Positions 1 through 10,750 of a stretch of 64,000 nt of DNA are shown piece after piece. The stretch's first letter is position 1. Each line of letters starts with the position of its first letter. The DNA comes from Hermatobates lingyangjiaoensis. Lineage: Eukaryota > Arthropoda > Insecta > Hemiptera > Hermatobatidae. Under the pieces are notes generated by a model. That model searched no databases and was not told where the DNA came from. It saw only the letters and a list, made by a program, of their open reading frames with translations. The DNA lies in assembly GCA_026182355.1 (NCBI GenBank), contig JAPFBL010000118.1, forward strand, positions 988,501-1,052,500. Reading direction: 5' to 3'. The translations under genes and the position numbers were made by a program.

Positions 1-257
1 GACCAAATAACACTCAAAAAGTTCAACAACGGTAGTTGCTTGCTGTGTCATTGATTCAGTCAGACGCCGCTTGCTGTAGAAGGTCTTTTCGCTGCCAGTA
101 CATGCCTCCAATATCACCAGTACGACTTGCAGTACAGTTTATTGGTTCACCATTAGCTTATTCACAAATCATATGAAATTAACCTATGCATAACTACCAT
201 CACACGTTAGCAACAAATACCACAAGTATTTACTTAATTACAGCGATATACGAGTAT
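1..257. other. Unassigned sequence
   Basis: No open frame, repeat or transposon end is recognisable here. Confidence 0.5.
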
Positions 258-516
258 GTATTCAAATATACAAAGATTTCACATAAACACGTGAAACAAC
301 AATCAATGATCAAACCTTAATTAGAAATGGGAAAACAAGACTAAGATCTTTCAACTGTAACAAGCGGTCTTCGTCAGAGTCAAAAACCCAACTAAACACT
401 AGATGCAGGTGTTTAGTTGGGTTTTTGACTCTGACGAAGACCGCTTGTTACGGTTGAAAGATCTTAGTCTTGTTTTCCCATTTCTTATTGTGGTTTGATC
501 ATTGTATTCAAATATA
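258..516. mobile_element. PLE family A inverted dimer with 13-bp TSD
   Basis: Left arm (271-398) and right arm (410-503) are reverse complements around an 11-bp spacer. Each arm is the 3'-terminal piece of a Penelope-like element and points outward. The right arm shows the hammerhead-like core CTGACGA, stem-II halves GACCG/CGGTT, GAA, the palindrome AGATCT, and T before AGTC. The sequence GTATTCAAATATA occurs at 258-270 and again at 504-516, so the dimer entered as one insertion. The left arm runs to the full 3' end; the right arm stops at GATCATT. Confidence 0.88.
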
Positions 517-917
517 GGCAGGAAATGAATCGAATATCGATTTATAAATATATCAATTTAGATTTCGATTTAAGTTTATTTTTTTTATTTTTATTTTACA
601 TAGTCACAACAACGTAAATGTAACATTACCAGTGACATTGATGAAAAAAATATATACATTTGCACATGGAGACAGGAGAGAAGAAATAATTCAGTAATTA
701 TACTTCCTGGCGTGAAAAATTAAAGTTTATTAAATATTTTTGGGTTACTATTTTGTATTCTTTTTAGTTTGTTAGTTTAGAGATCCCGATCAGACTGTAT
801 TTCATATGTTGTAATTTTTTAATTTCCTATTTTCATTCTGTTTTTTTTTTCGTATAATATAATTCGTAATAGGATTACTTACAATAAGCCTGGATTTCTT
901 TATTTAGTTTATCTTGC
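517..917. other. AT-rich unassigned sequence
   Basis: Only homopolymer-rich AT sequence is seen; nothing recognisable. Confidence 0.4.
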
Positions 918-1228
918 AATGGCAGTACCAAAAAAGAACACACATTGACCTAACATTAACCTGTTATGATACCACACAGTGAACATTCTGCATTGGAAGT
1001 CTTAAATTTTGCCTTAAGTCAAGTGTATTTAGAAGAGGGTTTTTTACCGAGTGCCTGACATTGGACAAGCTTGGGGCTGATGTTTTAACATCCTCTCTGA
1101 GAGCCAACATGCTCGAATTTTTTTCACTTCCCGCGTGAAAAAAGTCGAGGATCAAAGTGAGCATCGATCCCAGATCTACTAGTTTAAAAGCGAATACTCA
1201 AGCTACTTAGCTACCCTAGACCCCTAAG
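918..1228 (-). mobile_element. tRNA-derived SINE, copy 1
   Basis: The minus strand reads the same body as the copies at 5119 and 6133: a tRNA-like head at the right, the word for 'tcgatttattcacgcggg' (here mutated), a 'gttaagccgtcggtcc'-like block, 'actcgttaaagatccc', and a GTGTGGTATCA block near the left end. It is old and diverged. Confidence 0.75.
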
Positions 1229-1936
1229 ACCAAACCAGAACGAAAGGTCTATACCCCATTTCTTACTGTTTCTTGACATTAATATAGGATATGTCACTCA
1301 AACAACTCTCTCTTTGCTCGCTCTCGTTGAACCGTATTTTCTCGTTTAAACTTTCCACAAACATTTCATCAAATTTTCCATTATAAATGATTTCATTAAA
1401 TAATTTTTCTTTTTGTCAGTTATTTATTTAATAGCAATGACAATAAAAATAACAGAGTTTTCTCATTGATTTATATTTGTGAGAAAAGATGTAAGATTTT
1501 TTGTATTTTTGTTGCATCTTTTGATAAAAAGTCTCAATTGCCGTAAGTTTTTTGGAACTGCTAAATAAATGTTAATTAAGAGGTGACTGAGCATTGTATC
1601 GAGTGATATATGATTGGCTGTTAATAATGTCAATCAGGTCAACGACTCAAATAGACATATTTTAAATATTTCTAAGCAGTTTCTTTGATATTGATCGTAA
1701 TTTGGTAGCGTGACACTGCACTTGCCGTGTAGTTTGAATTGGCCCAGCTGGCCTTTAGGTCAGTTAACTGACCTGTTCTTAGAAGAAGGGTCAAAAGCCA
1801 AAGGGAATTCAACTCGGGATTCAAACGGCTACATCTAACACTCATTCACTCTGTCACTTTGCAACGTATCAGCAAAAAGCACAATTCACCATCTATCAGT
1901 AGTAGTAGTTAATTAATTATATTACTACGTAATAAG
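1229..1936. other. Unassigned sequence
   Basis: AT-rich with no recognisable gene or repeat end. Confidence 0.4.
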
Positions 1937-2062
1937 ATCAAACCACAATAAGAAAAGGGAAAACAAGACTAAGATCTTTGAACCGTAATAAGCGGTCTTT
2001 GCCAGAGTCAAAAACCCAACTGATTGTTATTTCACGTGTTTATGTGAAATCTTTATATAAAT
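1937..2062. mobile_element. PLE family A inverted dimer, right arm mostly lost
   Basis: An antisense terminal piece (starting GATCAAACC, short end) joins directly after CCCAACTG to the last 30 or so bases of a sense copy (ATTTCAC...GTGAAAT hairpin, long end). The inner part of the right arm, including its ribozyme-like motif, is missing. Confidence 0.75.
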
Positions 2063-2065
2063 ATG

Positions 2066-2700
2066 GATTAATTTACCACAATGAAACAAATTTGGGAACA
2101 ATGCTCTGGCCTTTCGCCAACACATCGTCAGAGAGCAAGTGAACGAAAAAATAATAAATACTTGTTAACCTGGTTGATTGAAGTTTCTAGAATTGTTGGT
2201 AACCCTGAATGTGTTTAATGATGAAGAAGTCTTCATCTGTTTAATTATCCGCTAATCAAAACTTCATCCAATTTATAGAGTCCTAGGCTATTGTTCGTTA
2301 ATTTCTCATAAAAGTTCTTTATGAGCGCACTTTCCACAATATTTCTTCTTCTTTCCGAAGACACAAATATTAATTCATTTGCTTCATTCCAGTTAATCAC
2401 ATGATTACTGTTTCTTATGTGAATGAACAAGGCACTCTTTTCGTCTTCTCTTCTGATGGAATATTTGTGTTGCTTTATCCTTGTAAGAAGACCTTTGCTC
2501 GTCTGTCCAATGTAAGACATTTCACAGTCATTACCTGGTATCCTGTATACACAAAAGTCCTTTCTTTTTAGCTTATTATTGACAAGTCTGTTAAACAAGT
2601 TACCATCATTACTGAACACAACAGAAACGTCCAACCTTTTCATAAATGAAGGCATATCTTTCAAACAAGGACTGTATAGAATGACTAACAAATTCCTTCT
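2066..2700 (-). mobile_element. PLE family G, 5'-truncated copy
   Basis: On the minus strand the order is PLE linker, GIY-YIG endonuclease, short 3' region, then a terminal piece with GCTCT, the core CTGACGA, GAA and AGGCC followed by AGAGC. Compared with the family G dimer at 42621-43318 two T residues are missing after AGGCC, so the ribozyme-like motif is damaged. Confidence 0.8.
2245..2691 (-). pseudogene. PLE GIY-YIG endonuclease fragment (family G)
   Basis: An open 148-codon frame covers the C-terminal part of a Penelope-like ORF. Residues about 1-50 are the linker that follows the reverse transcriptase in PLEs (VVFSNDGNLFNRLVNNK). The nuclease follows: VYRIPG stands for the GIY half, SYIGQTSKGLL for the YIG half, then RIKQH with the conserved arginine, and VESALIK with the metal-binding glutamate. 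In PLEs this domain nicks the target DNA to prime reverse transcription. The reverse transcriptase is absent, so this is a truncated, dead copy whose nuclease frame happens to be uninterrupted. The first methionine is arbitrary. The family assignment is firm; activity is not implied. Confidence 0.88.
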
Positions 2701-2854
2701 TGTGAACTATTCTTCATTATTTAATATCATGGATTGTTTCACCTTTTTTAAGATATTGTCATATATATATGATGGTGAAATGCGTAAAAAACGTTTTTGA
2801 ATATATATTTCAAATAAAAAGTGTTAATACAAAGCTAACTCAGTGATAGAACAG

Positions 2855-2975
2855 ACATTACTTACCTGATGATCGTCGTCATCAGGATACGAAAAGTCCT
2901 GCAGAGAGGCAGGGTGGCGACTTTGCCTTCCTGCCGAAGTCTTCACCTTCTGATACGACCATCATCGATATATAG
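2855..2975. mobile_element. Decayed PLE terminal fold-back
   Basis: Contains CCTGATGA followed by stem-like GTCGTC and an inverted partner with CATCAGG, plus CATCATCGATATATAGAAGTGA resembling the family R/T terminal sequence split into mutated pieces. No TSD seen. Confidence 0.4.
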
Positions 2976-2979
2976 AAGT

Positions 2980-3424
2980 GAATTCCTGCTTCTATCTCTG
3001 CGTTATCTTCGTTTTAACCCTTTTTTTATTTGAAAGCCCATTGGACCCTTTCATTTAATTACTATATATTAAAATTATTCTATGTTCCATTTCATAATAA
3101 TTTTTATTTGCCTCATTCTGAAATTTCTGGTATGATGATGAAGCGTCATCTCGTATGTTGATGAAGCGTCTTATTTATCATCTCATCATCTCGTATGATG
3201 ATAAATCTGTATACGAGTATAGAGTTATTTAATTACGATGTAAAGAAATTAAAGAAAGTAATGAAACGTTTAGAATTGTTATTCACCATTATGTTACAGT
3301 TTACTTAACTGCCACGCATTCAATCTTGTTTGATTTAATTAGCATTACTATTATGTATAGCTGGTGTTTATTAGTTTAGAATGTATTAATTAATGTTAAC
3401 TTAATAAGAAAAACAACTTATATG
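2980..3424. other. Unassigned, with a repeat shared with 7020-7105
   Basis: The stretch 3130-3205 (AGCGTCTTATTTATCATC, CATCATCTCGTATGAT) recurs at about 7045-7105. The rest is unassigned. Confidence 0.45.
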
Positions 3425-3432
3425 GTATAACG

Positions 3433-3672
3433 CAGGGGTGCTCACACTTTTTCAGTATGCGAGCTACTTATAAAATGACCATGTCAAAATGATCTACCGA
3501 CCCATAAAAGTGTATGTTATTTTAAAATTTATTGAACATTCTTACCTTGCATTATTGCATGAGCCAATATTGCAACAAAATAAGAGCTCTGAACATGTTA
3601 AATAATAATAATTAAATTTTTTTTTTTGGTTAAGGAGGTGAAATGCATTTACGCACATTGTGCTGGGCTCCC

Positions 3673-3704
<32 letters not shown>

Positions 3705-3857
3705 ATTGACAATTTATAATAATAATAATTAAAAATAAATAAATAAAAACAATAAAATAAAATAATAATACAGCTGTTTTTTGTAGCTTTTCATTGTGCT
3801 CAAAGACAGAAGCTTTACAGGAGGATCAAAACACACACACACACACCTCAGAGATAT

Positions 3858-3908
<51 letters not shown>

Positions 3909-3999
3909 TAGGCTGACTGTCACCCTGGAACTTTTTTTTTTCAAAGTTGTATGCGATCTACCACTATTGGCCTCGCGATCGACGTATTGAGTACCCCTG
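3433..3999. mobile_element. hAT-type MITE with 8-bp TSD
   Basis: The element begins CAGGGGTGCTCA and ends TTGAGTACCCCTG, typical hAT terminal inverted repeats. GTATAACG (3425-3432) precedes it and ATATAACG (4000-4007) follows it, a 7/8 match to an 8-bp target duplication as expected for hAT. It is 567 bp long with no transposase. Inside are (TAA)n near 3672-3706, (CA)n near 3831-3845, and (GATA)n/(GA)n near 3855-3906. Confidence 0.88.
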
Positions 4000-4022
4000 A
4001 TATAACGGTTTTGAACCATATG

Positions 4023-4090
4023 TACAGTAAACCCCGTTTAACATAATTTCAATTAAAACGAAATTCGAGTTTACACGGTAAATAAAATGT
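4023..4090. mobile_element. Possible pogo/Tigger-like transposon end
   Basis: ACAGTAAACCCCGTTTAAC with a following AACGAAATTCGAGTTTAC resembles the end of pogo/Tigger-type DNA transposons. I could not find the matching opposite end, so this is tentative. A short acidic open stretch near 4550-4650 could be part of it but was not assignable. Confidence 0.3.
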
Positions 4091-4269
4091 AAACACTATT
4101 CAGATTCAACAGGGTGAAATAAAAATTTGATAATTTTAAGTTCCAGTCATATTTTTGCTTAGAAGTGAAGAAATTTTTCATAAATGTAATCTTGCATTTA
4201 AGGTTAGGACTATTTTACTTCTAGACAACGCTGCAGTCCATCCCCTGCTATCGAAGATTTATTTGAAAA

Positions 4270-4385
4270 TACCAAAATCGTAGGGTAAAAAGCTAATGAA
4301 ATGGTCTCCACATATAAAAATTTAATCGTATAAATAACGCGTTTCGAACAGGTAGTGTTCTTCTTCAGGCATTAACTAAGGGTGA
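4270..4385 (-). mobile_element. PLE family H terminal piece
   Basis: Minus strand: core CTGAAGA, stem-II halves GAACA/TGTTC, GAA, palindrome ACGCGT, T, then ATTTAT. It is followed by a 3' tail (GTGGAGACCATTTCATTAG, TTTTTACCCTAC) also present at 11868-11950. Confidence 0.75.
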
Positions 4386-5118
4386 GTGTTTGTAGTACAC
4401 TGTACCACAACTGGTGTCTTGTTGTGCCACCAAACACAACACCGCTACTTCAGACCTTGCTTCTCGGAGTCATTAAAGCTATTTACTTAAAAACTACTTT
4501 GGGAGAGTAATTGAAGGTGTTTAGCTAAATTTTATTACAAAAAAAAATGTCCAATACTACATTGACTTCATCGATGAGTTGAAGAGTAAACGCGCTTGTG
4601 AATTAGAAGATGACGAAGCTAACAATGAGGAAGGCTGTTTAAATTATTAGGTGACATTGCAGTACTTTAATTAACCAGATATTCATAAGAAGTAGAAGGC
4701 TGAAGCGAGTAATACTAAACATGGATTCTGACCTTAAGAGGAGAATTCAAGTCAAGTAACTGATTAATAAGGCTTTAGCTGCTGCAACGTCATGCATGAA
4801 GAGAAGAAGAAAACGATTTCAAAGGCCTTGGGCAGATTTATATTAGCAAAAGAAATGCTCTGTAGTCTCAAAATAAATTAAAATATACATATTTTAAACC
4901 AAATACATAAATTAACCAAATTAAGGCAATTGTAGGAAACATATTTCACAAATTATGAGTTTATGAGATGAATTATAATATTTGCTATATATTTTATTGT
5001 TAGTTAACACGATTTTACATAGCACGGCCATTTGTAAGGCCCAATTAACCTTCTGAATTGGCGTTTTACTGCTTATATGAACCGTACATAAATATATTTG
5101 ATACATAAGTATTCATAA
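4386..5118. other. Unassigned sequence
   Basis: No gene recognised. Short lysine/acid-rich reading stretches at 4550-4830 are interrupted by stops. Confidence 0.35.
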
Positions 5119-5406
5119 GCCCAGTGGCAATGTGCGCGCCTCTGAACTGGTAGGTCCAGGGTTCGATACCCACTCTGGTCCTCGATTTATTCACATGGGA
5201 GGTGAATACATCTGAGAACGTCATCCCTCAGAGAGGACGATAAGCCGTCGGTCCCAAGTCAGTACGATGTCAGGCTACTCTAAATTACAAAATTTAGGAC
5301 TCCCAATGTAGAATCAGTCTGCATTGTGTGGTATCACAAAGGAGGCATTGTTCGGTGTTTGCGTGTTCCCTTTTGGGACTGCCACTGCAACCTAACTTAA
5401 CCTAGG
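5119..5406 (+). mobile_element. tRNA-derived SINE, copy 2
   Basis: The tRNA-like head carries a B-box-like GGTTCGATACCC at about 5160. The body and the 3' end with CTGCATTGTGTGGTATCAC and GGGACTGCCACTGCAACC follow, ending in AACCTAACTTAACCTA. It is the least interrupted 3' end in the window. Confidence 0.88.
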
Positions 5407-6060
5407 TATTCCATAAACAAGTTCCGACTTATTATCATAGTGGAATTTATATTTTTGAAATCAATATATTAAAAGGGTAATTTTTTGTCACAATCATAAT
5501 ATCATAATTGTGTGTATCACCATAAGTTTTATAAAGCGTGAAAATCCGAATTTGTGAATTTGAAGGATTTATTCCCCACATGAGTAAATTTTAATAATAC
5601 GAGTATTTCAGCATTGTATCAGCCAATACATTTTGAAGACTAGCTTTCGCTTGTCCTTATTTTTTTTACTTGGTTGCTAAAAAACATATGGTAAACTTTT
5701 GTTTTTTACTATATTTCATGTTTTCATATATTTTGAGGTCTGCTGAACCTCGTTATTCTGTATCGATCGAAAGTGTGACAAATCTAGGTGTCATTGTTTG
5801 ATAAATTTTGGTTACACTGAATAAAAAACATAGTTTTAGGTGTGATAGTATACCTATCGTATCGTACAATATCGTATTTTAGAAATTCATTACTTAAGAT
5901 TATACTTAAGATAAGATTTATTACTTAAGATTCTAGAATTTCATTACTTGTGCAATATGTTATCATGTGGTATTTACCCGCAATATGAATTCCCCCAATA
6001 TGATTCTAAAAACTTTAAAGTTTGTTTTGTTTGTTTTCCAACGCACACACATATAAGGCT
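5407..6060. other. Unassigned sequence
   Basis: AT-rich; nothing recognisable. Confidence 0.4.
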
Positions 6061-6065
6061 TTCAC

Positions 6066-6475
6066 CTTTTAGTTGTGTTCTAGGGGCGGAATTGTGACTC
6101 ATTTAGTATTTGGTACTCCTTTGAGTAATGAACAGGGGCCAGGCTAGCTCAGTGGTTGACGTACTTGCCTTTGAACTGATAGGACCGGGGTTCCATCCTC
6201 ATCTGGCCCTCGATTTATTCATGCGGGAGGTGAATAAATCTGAGCATGTCGTTCCTTGCAGAAGGATGTTAAACCGTTGGTCCCGAGCCTGTACGTTGAC
6301 AGGTACTCGTTAAAGATCCCTACTCTAAATAAACTTGAGTTAGGTAAAATTTAGGACTCTCAATGTAGAATTAATCTTCATTGTGTGGTATCACAAAGGG
6401 CCAATGCTCGGCTTAAGTGTGTTTCCTTGTGGAACTGCCACTGCAACCTAATCTAACCTAACCTATCCTAAGTAA
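6066..6475 (+). mobile_element. tRNA-derived SINE, copy 3 (near full length)
   Basis: From 6133 the head GGGGCCAGGCTAGCTCAG (A box region) and GGGGTTCCATCC (B box region, mutated) are visible, then the full body and a CCTAAT-CTAACCTAACC tail. The stretch 6066-6130 upstream (GTTCTAGGGGCGGAATTGTG) is related to sequence flanking copies 5 and 6. Confidence 0.88.
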
Positions 6476-6589
6476 CGGGCGAGCCACAATACTTGTTGAT
6501 TCTTCATTGCGAGTCCTAAACATTGCCGAACTGAAATATATTTAGTATAAGGGGGATCTTTATCGATATCGTACTGTTAAAAGTCCGAC

Positions 6590-6704
6590 GTGTTCACATT
6601 TATTCACCTCCCGCATGAATAAAACAACGGTCAGAGTGGGTATTGAACCCTGGACCTACCAGTCCAGAAGAAAGCATTTTACCATTGTACTAACCTAGCC
6701 CTCC
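6590..6704 (-). mobile_element. SINE copy 4, head only
   Basis: The minus strand gives the tRNA-like head with GGTCCAGGGTTCAATACCC and the start of the body (TTATTCATGCGGGAGGTGAA). The 3' part is missing. It lies head to head with copy 3. Confidence 0.8.
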
Positions 6705-6719
6705 AAAAAACTTTAAAGT

Positions 6720-7019
6720 TGGTCTGTATTGCCTTAAAATAAATAATATTTGAGAAAAAACATAATAAATTTTGAATATTTAATTAATAGATGATAGACG
6801 AAAAAGTACAACTGTTAAATTTTATTTGTAGTCACTTCTAAGATTGTGCTATCACAATGATTACATGTTTATCATAATTGATATGGCCCAACTAAAAGCA
6901 AATTATGACATAAGTTCATTGAGAATGAGTTTGGTAATGTATTTACTTACAGCAAAGTTGAATGTAGCAAAGATGTGCGTGTAAACTTTCTATGTAAGAA
7001 TGAATGTAAACTTTCTATG
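6720..7019. other. Unassigned sequence
   Basis: Nothing recognisable. Confidence 0.35.
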
Positions 7020-7180
7020 ATGAATAGCGCCATATTTATCATTTCGTCATCACATATGATGGTAAAGCGTCTTATTTATCATCTCATCATCTCATATGAT
7101 TTAATAGGATTAAATCATATGAAATTTTTAATCCTATATCAAGAAAAACATAGGATTAAAAATTTCATATGATTTACGCC
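7020..7180. repeat. Short palindrome and shared repeat
   Basis: Inverted copies of about 29 bp (AAATCATATGAAATTTTTAA and its complement) flank a short loop near 7114-7177. The upstream part repeats sequence also found at 3130-3205. Confidence 0.6.
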
Positions 7181-7837
7181 TCGAAATATTAAGATATGTT
7201 TGATATACGAATAGCTAGTATAGGGACACTAGCAATCGCCTGGCTACCCACGTCCACCCGAACATTCAAGTATTAAGTGGTAGTGATAAGTCTTAGCGTA
7301 AGTAAAAAGTTAATAAAATTTAATGGAAAACACAAAAAAAATTTAGAGTTTTACATACCTCTCTCCCGCTCTCCTCCTCCGTAGTACATATACGAAGTTC
7401 TATCATAGCGTAGGTAAGTATAAATGCGTGTATAAGTTATTTTACGATACACGCGAAAGATAACATGCGTACCATAAACATTAAATTCACGTTATACTAA
7501 ATGTATATTTGGTTCCTGCTTTGTACATGTTAATTATTTTTGGGGTCAATTCGTAATCTTAATATCGACATTTGATCGAATTTTTCTAGCAAAATTTCTC
7601 TACACATGTTTCATTAAGCAATAAGAGATCCTTCATTCATGCAGAGCGGCAATAAGTTATTCATAACTTTGACATTCATTCCATAACAGAGTCAATCAAG
7701 AAGTGAAATTCGAGTAATAATCAATTGTGAAAAAACAGGAAACTTTTCTATGCAATGAACAAAAACTTCTATTATTTCTTTCCCTTTTTCCCACCAACTC
7801 TATATTCTATACCTCACGAATCTCCACTCTCGATTAT
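7181..7837. other. Unassigned sequence
   Basis: A GC-richer spot at 7225-7260 (CTAGCAATCGCCTGGCTACC) could be a Helitron-like 3' end on the minus strand, but there is no second boundary. Confidence 0.3.
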
Positions 7838-7999
7838 TATTTCACATAAACACGTGAAATAACAATCAAAGATCAAACCACAATAAGAAATGGGAAAACA
7901 AGACTAAGATCTTTCAGAGTCAAGTTGGGTTTTTGACTCTGACGAAGACCGCTTGTTAGGGTTGAAAGATCTTAGTCTTGTTTTCCCTTTTCTTATTGT
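7838..7999. mobile_element. PLE family A inverted dimer
   Basis: The left arm keeps the terminal hairpin (TTTCACATAAACACGTGAAA region). The right arm has core CTGACGA, GAA, AGATCT and stops at CTTATTGT. The inner join lies within GAGTC/AAGTTGGG. Confidence 0.85.
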
Positions 8000-8744
8000 A
8001 AAAAAAATCAGTTTTTTTTTACTATATCCTCCTTAATATCTATCTCTCAATCTCGATTTTCCTGAAATTTGAAGAAATGTTGACAAAATTAAAAATATAC
8101 CAAAATCGCGGAAATATATCAATTATAATCAACTAACAGCTATCTGCTGACATATATGAACATATATATGAATGACTGGGGCAACGCCTTTCACAGACAG
8201 TATCAGCGTTTTTACAATGAACAATTCTTTCAAATGATTCATCGTAAATATGCTTAGATAATGCCCAACAATTTGCTGCCAAACGTCAGCTGATAATTAA
8301 TTGATATTATTTTGGGACCTAATCCTCGAAAAGCAATTTAGTACACTGAAATACTTTTTCTTTTTTTTTTTTATATATAAATATTAATATTTAAAACAGG
8401 CTCAACCGGTTGTTTTTTTTTTAGCAGGAAATATGTGCAGCAGTAACGATTAGAGTAGTATCAGCAGAGTAATTATTTCTGATAGCCCCTTAAGTAAAAT
8501 AATGGTAAAGAGAGATTGATTTTTGTATCTTGATATTGTGCTGGTAGCATTATCACTTGCTTTACTTCCATTTATGCAAATAATCAGTATTACAGGCATA
8601 TAAAATGAATAATCTGCACATTCACTTGCTTCTGATGAATGAATTGGTATATGCATGGTTTGGGTTATCTATGCATATTATTATATTATTACATAAAGCT
8701 TGTAATCTTGTAAGAAAATGAATATATAAGTATAATTAAAAAGT
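8000..8744. other. Unassigned sequence
   Basis: No gene or repeat end recognised. Confidence 0.35.
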
Positions 8745-9272
8745 AAAGACATTTTTTGCATTTTGTGCGTTCTGTAAGCTCTAATTTCAAATCTTTTTTT
8801 GTTGTTTTAGCACGCTCGACACGATTATATGTTCACAGTTTTGACTATATAACGTGTGTTGTTTTTATATGAAAAGCTAGCCTAGGTTAACGAGATTAGA
8901 CGCGTGTTTTTTGCTGTTACAAATAATTGAGCAGGGAGTTTTTATTAATTTTTGTGTATAAAAAAATGGTATCAAATGCTCAATAACTCTTGAAATATTG
9001 GCAGTGGAGTACTGTGAGCCAAACTGAACAAAAAAAAAAATTGTAAGTGGTATAATTTATTCCACAGGTAATTGTTTTTTTAACAGCAAAAAATCGCCGA
9101 GTACATAAGCACGAGTCCAATCTTTATACCTCTCACATAAAAACAACACATGCTACATATTCAAAACTGGGAACATATGATCATGAGAAGTGTACCAACA
9201 AAAGAAAAAAAAAATTTTTTGAAATTAGAGTGTACAGAGCGCGCGAAAATTCAAAAAGGGTCGTTAATTTTT
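8745..9272. mobile_element. Old long fold-back element (MITE-like)
   Basis: Imperfect inverted halves: TCTAATTTCAAAT pairs with the complement of TTTGAAATTAGAG; GTGTTGTTTTTATATGAAA with CATAAAAACAACAC; TGTTTTTTGCTGTTA with TAACAGCAAAAAA. No coding capacity. Superfamily not identified. Confidence 0.6.
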
Positions 9273-9669
9273 GATCACACCCCGTATCATAACAAGTAAA
9301 GACAAAAAATGGTGGACAGATAGTATAGATTGGTAGACAGCAGAATAGAAATAGATTGGCAAGAATAGAAAAAAAAAGCTAAACTAATAAGAAAATGAGA
9401 TGGAAAAATGAAAAAAACGTTTGGAATTAGAAACATGGAGAAGAGTAAGGAAAAACAGACTTGAATAGGGAAGCCTTGAAACTGCATAGTTATAAGGATA
9501 AAAATAAAAATATAAGATAAATCAGAGGACTTGAATTTAATTGTTGCATATTTTATGTTTACTTAAAGTTTGATTGGGCGGTAAGAAATCGTAAACAAAT
9601 AATTAATTATTAAAGCTAAATATGTTAAATTTTGTTTTCTGTCTTTCCGATTCCAACAGTTAGTGGTTT
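9273..9669. other. Unassigned sequence
   Basis: Nothing recognisable. Confidence 0.35.
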
Positions 9670-10000
9670 TCATATTTTATGGTAGTACTGTTCTAGGGGT
9701 GAAAATTACGGCTCATTTATCATTCGCTACCCATTTTAATAATAGGCATACAACATTAACAGGTTAGTTCTTCATTGGGAATCTGAAATTTTGCCTAACT
9801 CAAGTGTTTTGTTAGAGTAGGGATCTTTAACGAGTACGTGACATCGTACCGATGACTTAATTCCTCTCCCCAGAGACGACTTACTCAGGTTTTTTTTTTA
9901 CCTCCCTTGTAAAGAAATCGATCTCCAGAACGAGAATCTAACCCTAGATTTACTACTTTAGATACGAGCAAAGAAGGAAGCTGTTGTGGCTACCTGTCCT
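9670..10000 (-). mobile_element. SINE copy 5 (diverged)
   Basis: The minus strand retains GGGATCTTTAACGAGTAC (as complement), the TTTTGCCTAACTCAAGTGT block and a decayed head. The left flank GTTCTAGGGGTGAAAATTACGG is shared with copies 3 and 6. Confidence 0.7.
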
Positions 10001-10239
10001 TCATGGTTACTATACTTTTCTGATAGTAAAGTAAAAATTACGACAAATGATCGCAGTGTAGGGTGCATAATAACATTGTGATGTTAACAACATTATAATG
10101 CCTTGGTCAGTTAATTAAGAAGGTAATTGAAGATATACCTTATATCGTATCGACGTCTTCTCAAGGTCCCGCTGACTCAGATTTTTTCACCTTAATCATT
10201 AAAAATAAATTTGTAAAATTTCTTTTCTGTCTGTCTGTC
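10001..10239. other. Unassigned sequence
   Basis: Nothing recognisable. Confidence 0.3.
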
Positions 10240-10465
10240 CGATCCAAAAGTTAGTGGTTTTTAGCTTCTAGTGCTGTTCTAGGGACAAAAAATACGGCTC
10301 GTTTATTATTTGTTACCAATTTGAATAATAGGCATGAAACATTAACAGATTAGTTCCACATTGAGAACCTGAAATTTTGAAGAAATTGAGACCATAGGAA
10401 TTGAACCAAAGATCTACTAAATCAGTGGCGAACATACAAACCACTGAGCTACCCTGATCCCGAAA
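10240..10465 (-). mobile_element. SINE copy 6 (internally deleted)
   Basis: Both ends of the SINE are present (CCACTGAGCTACCCTGATCC is the complement of the tRNA-like head; AACCTGAAATTTTG belongs to the 3' half), but the middle is missing. Confidence 0.65.
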
Positions 10466-10750
10466 TATATAAAACTAATCATTATTAAACTTAGAAAAGC
10501 TTAGTCAAACTCAAAAGCATATCCCAGCTCTGTTGAGTTTTCTAACTGGTTATTATTATAATATTATTTGAGGTTCTTTGAGGTTGGGAGAGAAAGCTTA
10601 TACTTGAGCCTGCTAAGTGTAGAAAAGGTAATTGTTACGTGCCTAACCCGCAACCTATCTCAGTTTTGCACGGTTGAATAAGTTATAACAGTAATTTATT
10701 TCACAGGTTGTTTTACATATTAGTATACGTGTTTTATCATTCTTGAGCAC

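Noticed and set aside
6133..6205. Functional tRNA gene
   Set aside because: A and B box-like words are present but no cloverleaf can be closed; it is the SINE promoter head.
6128..6313. 61-codon plus-strand frame
   Set aside because: It lies entirely in a SINE with a tRNA-like head.
7225..7260. Helitron 3' end on the minus strand (CTAGCAATCGCCTGGCTACC)
   Set aside because: No convincing hairpin and no 5' boundary found.
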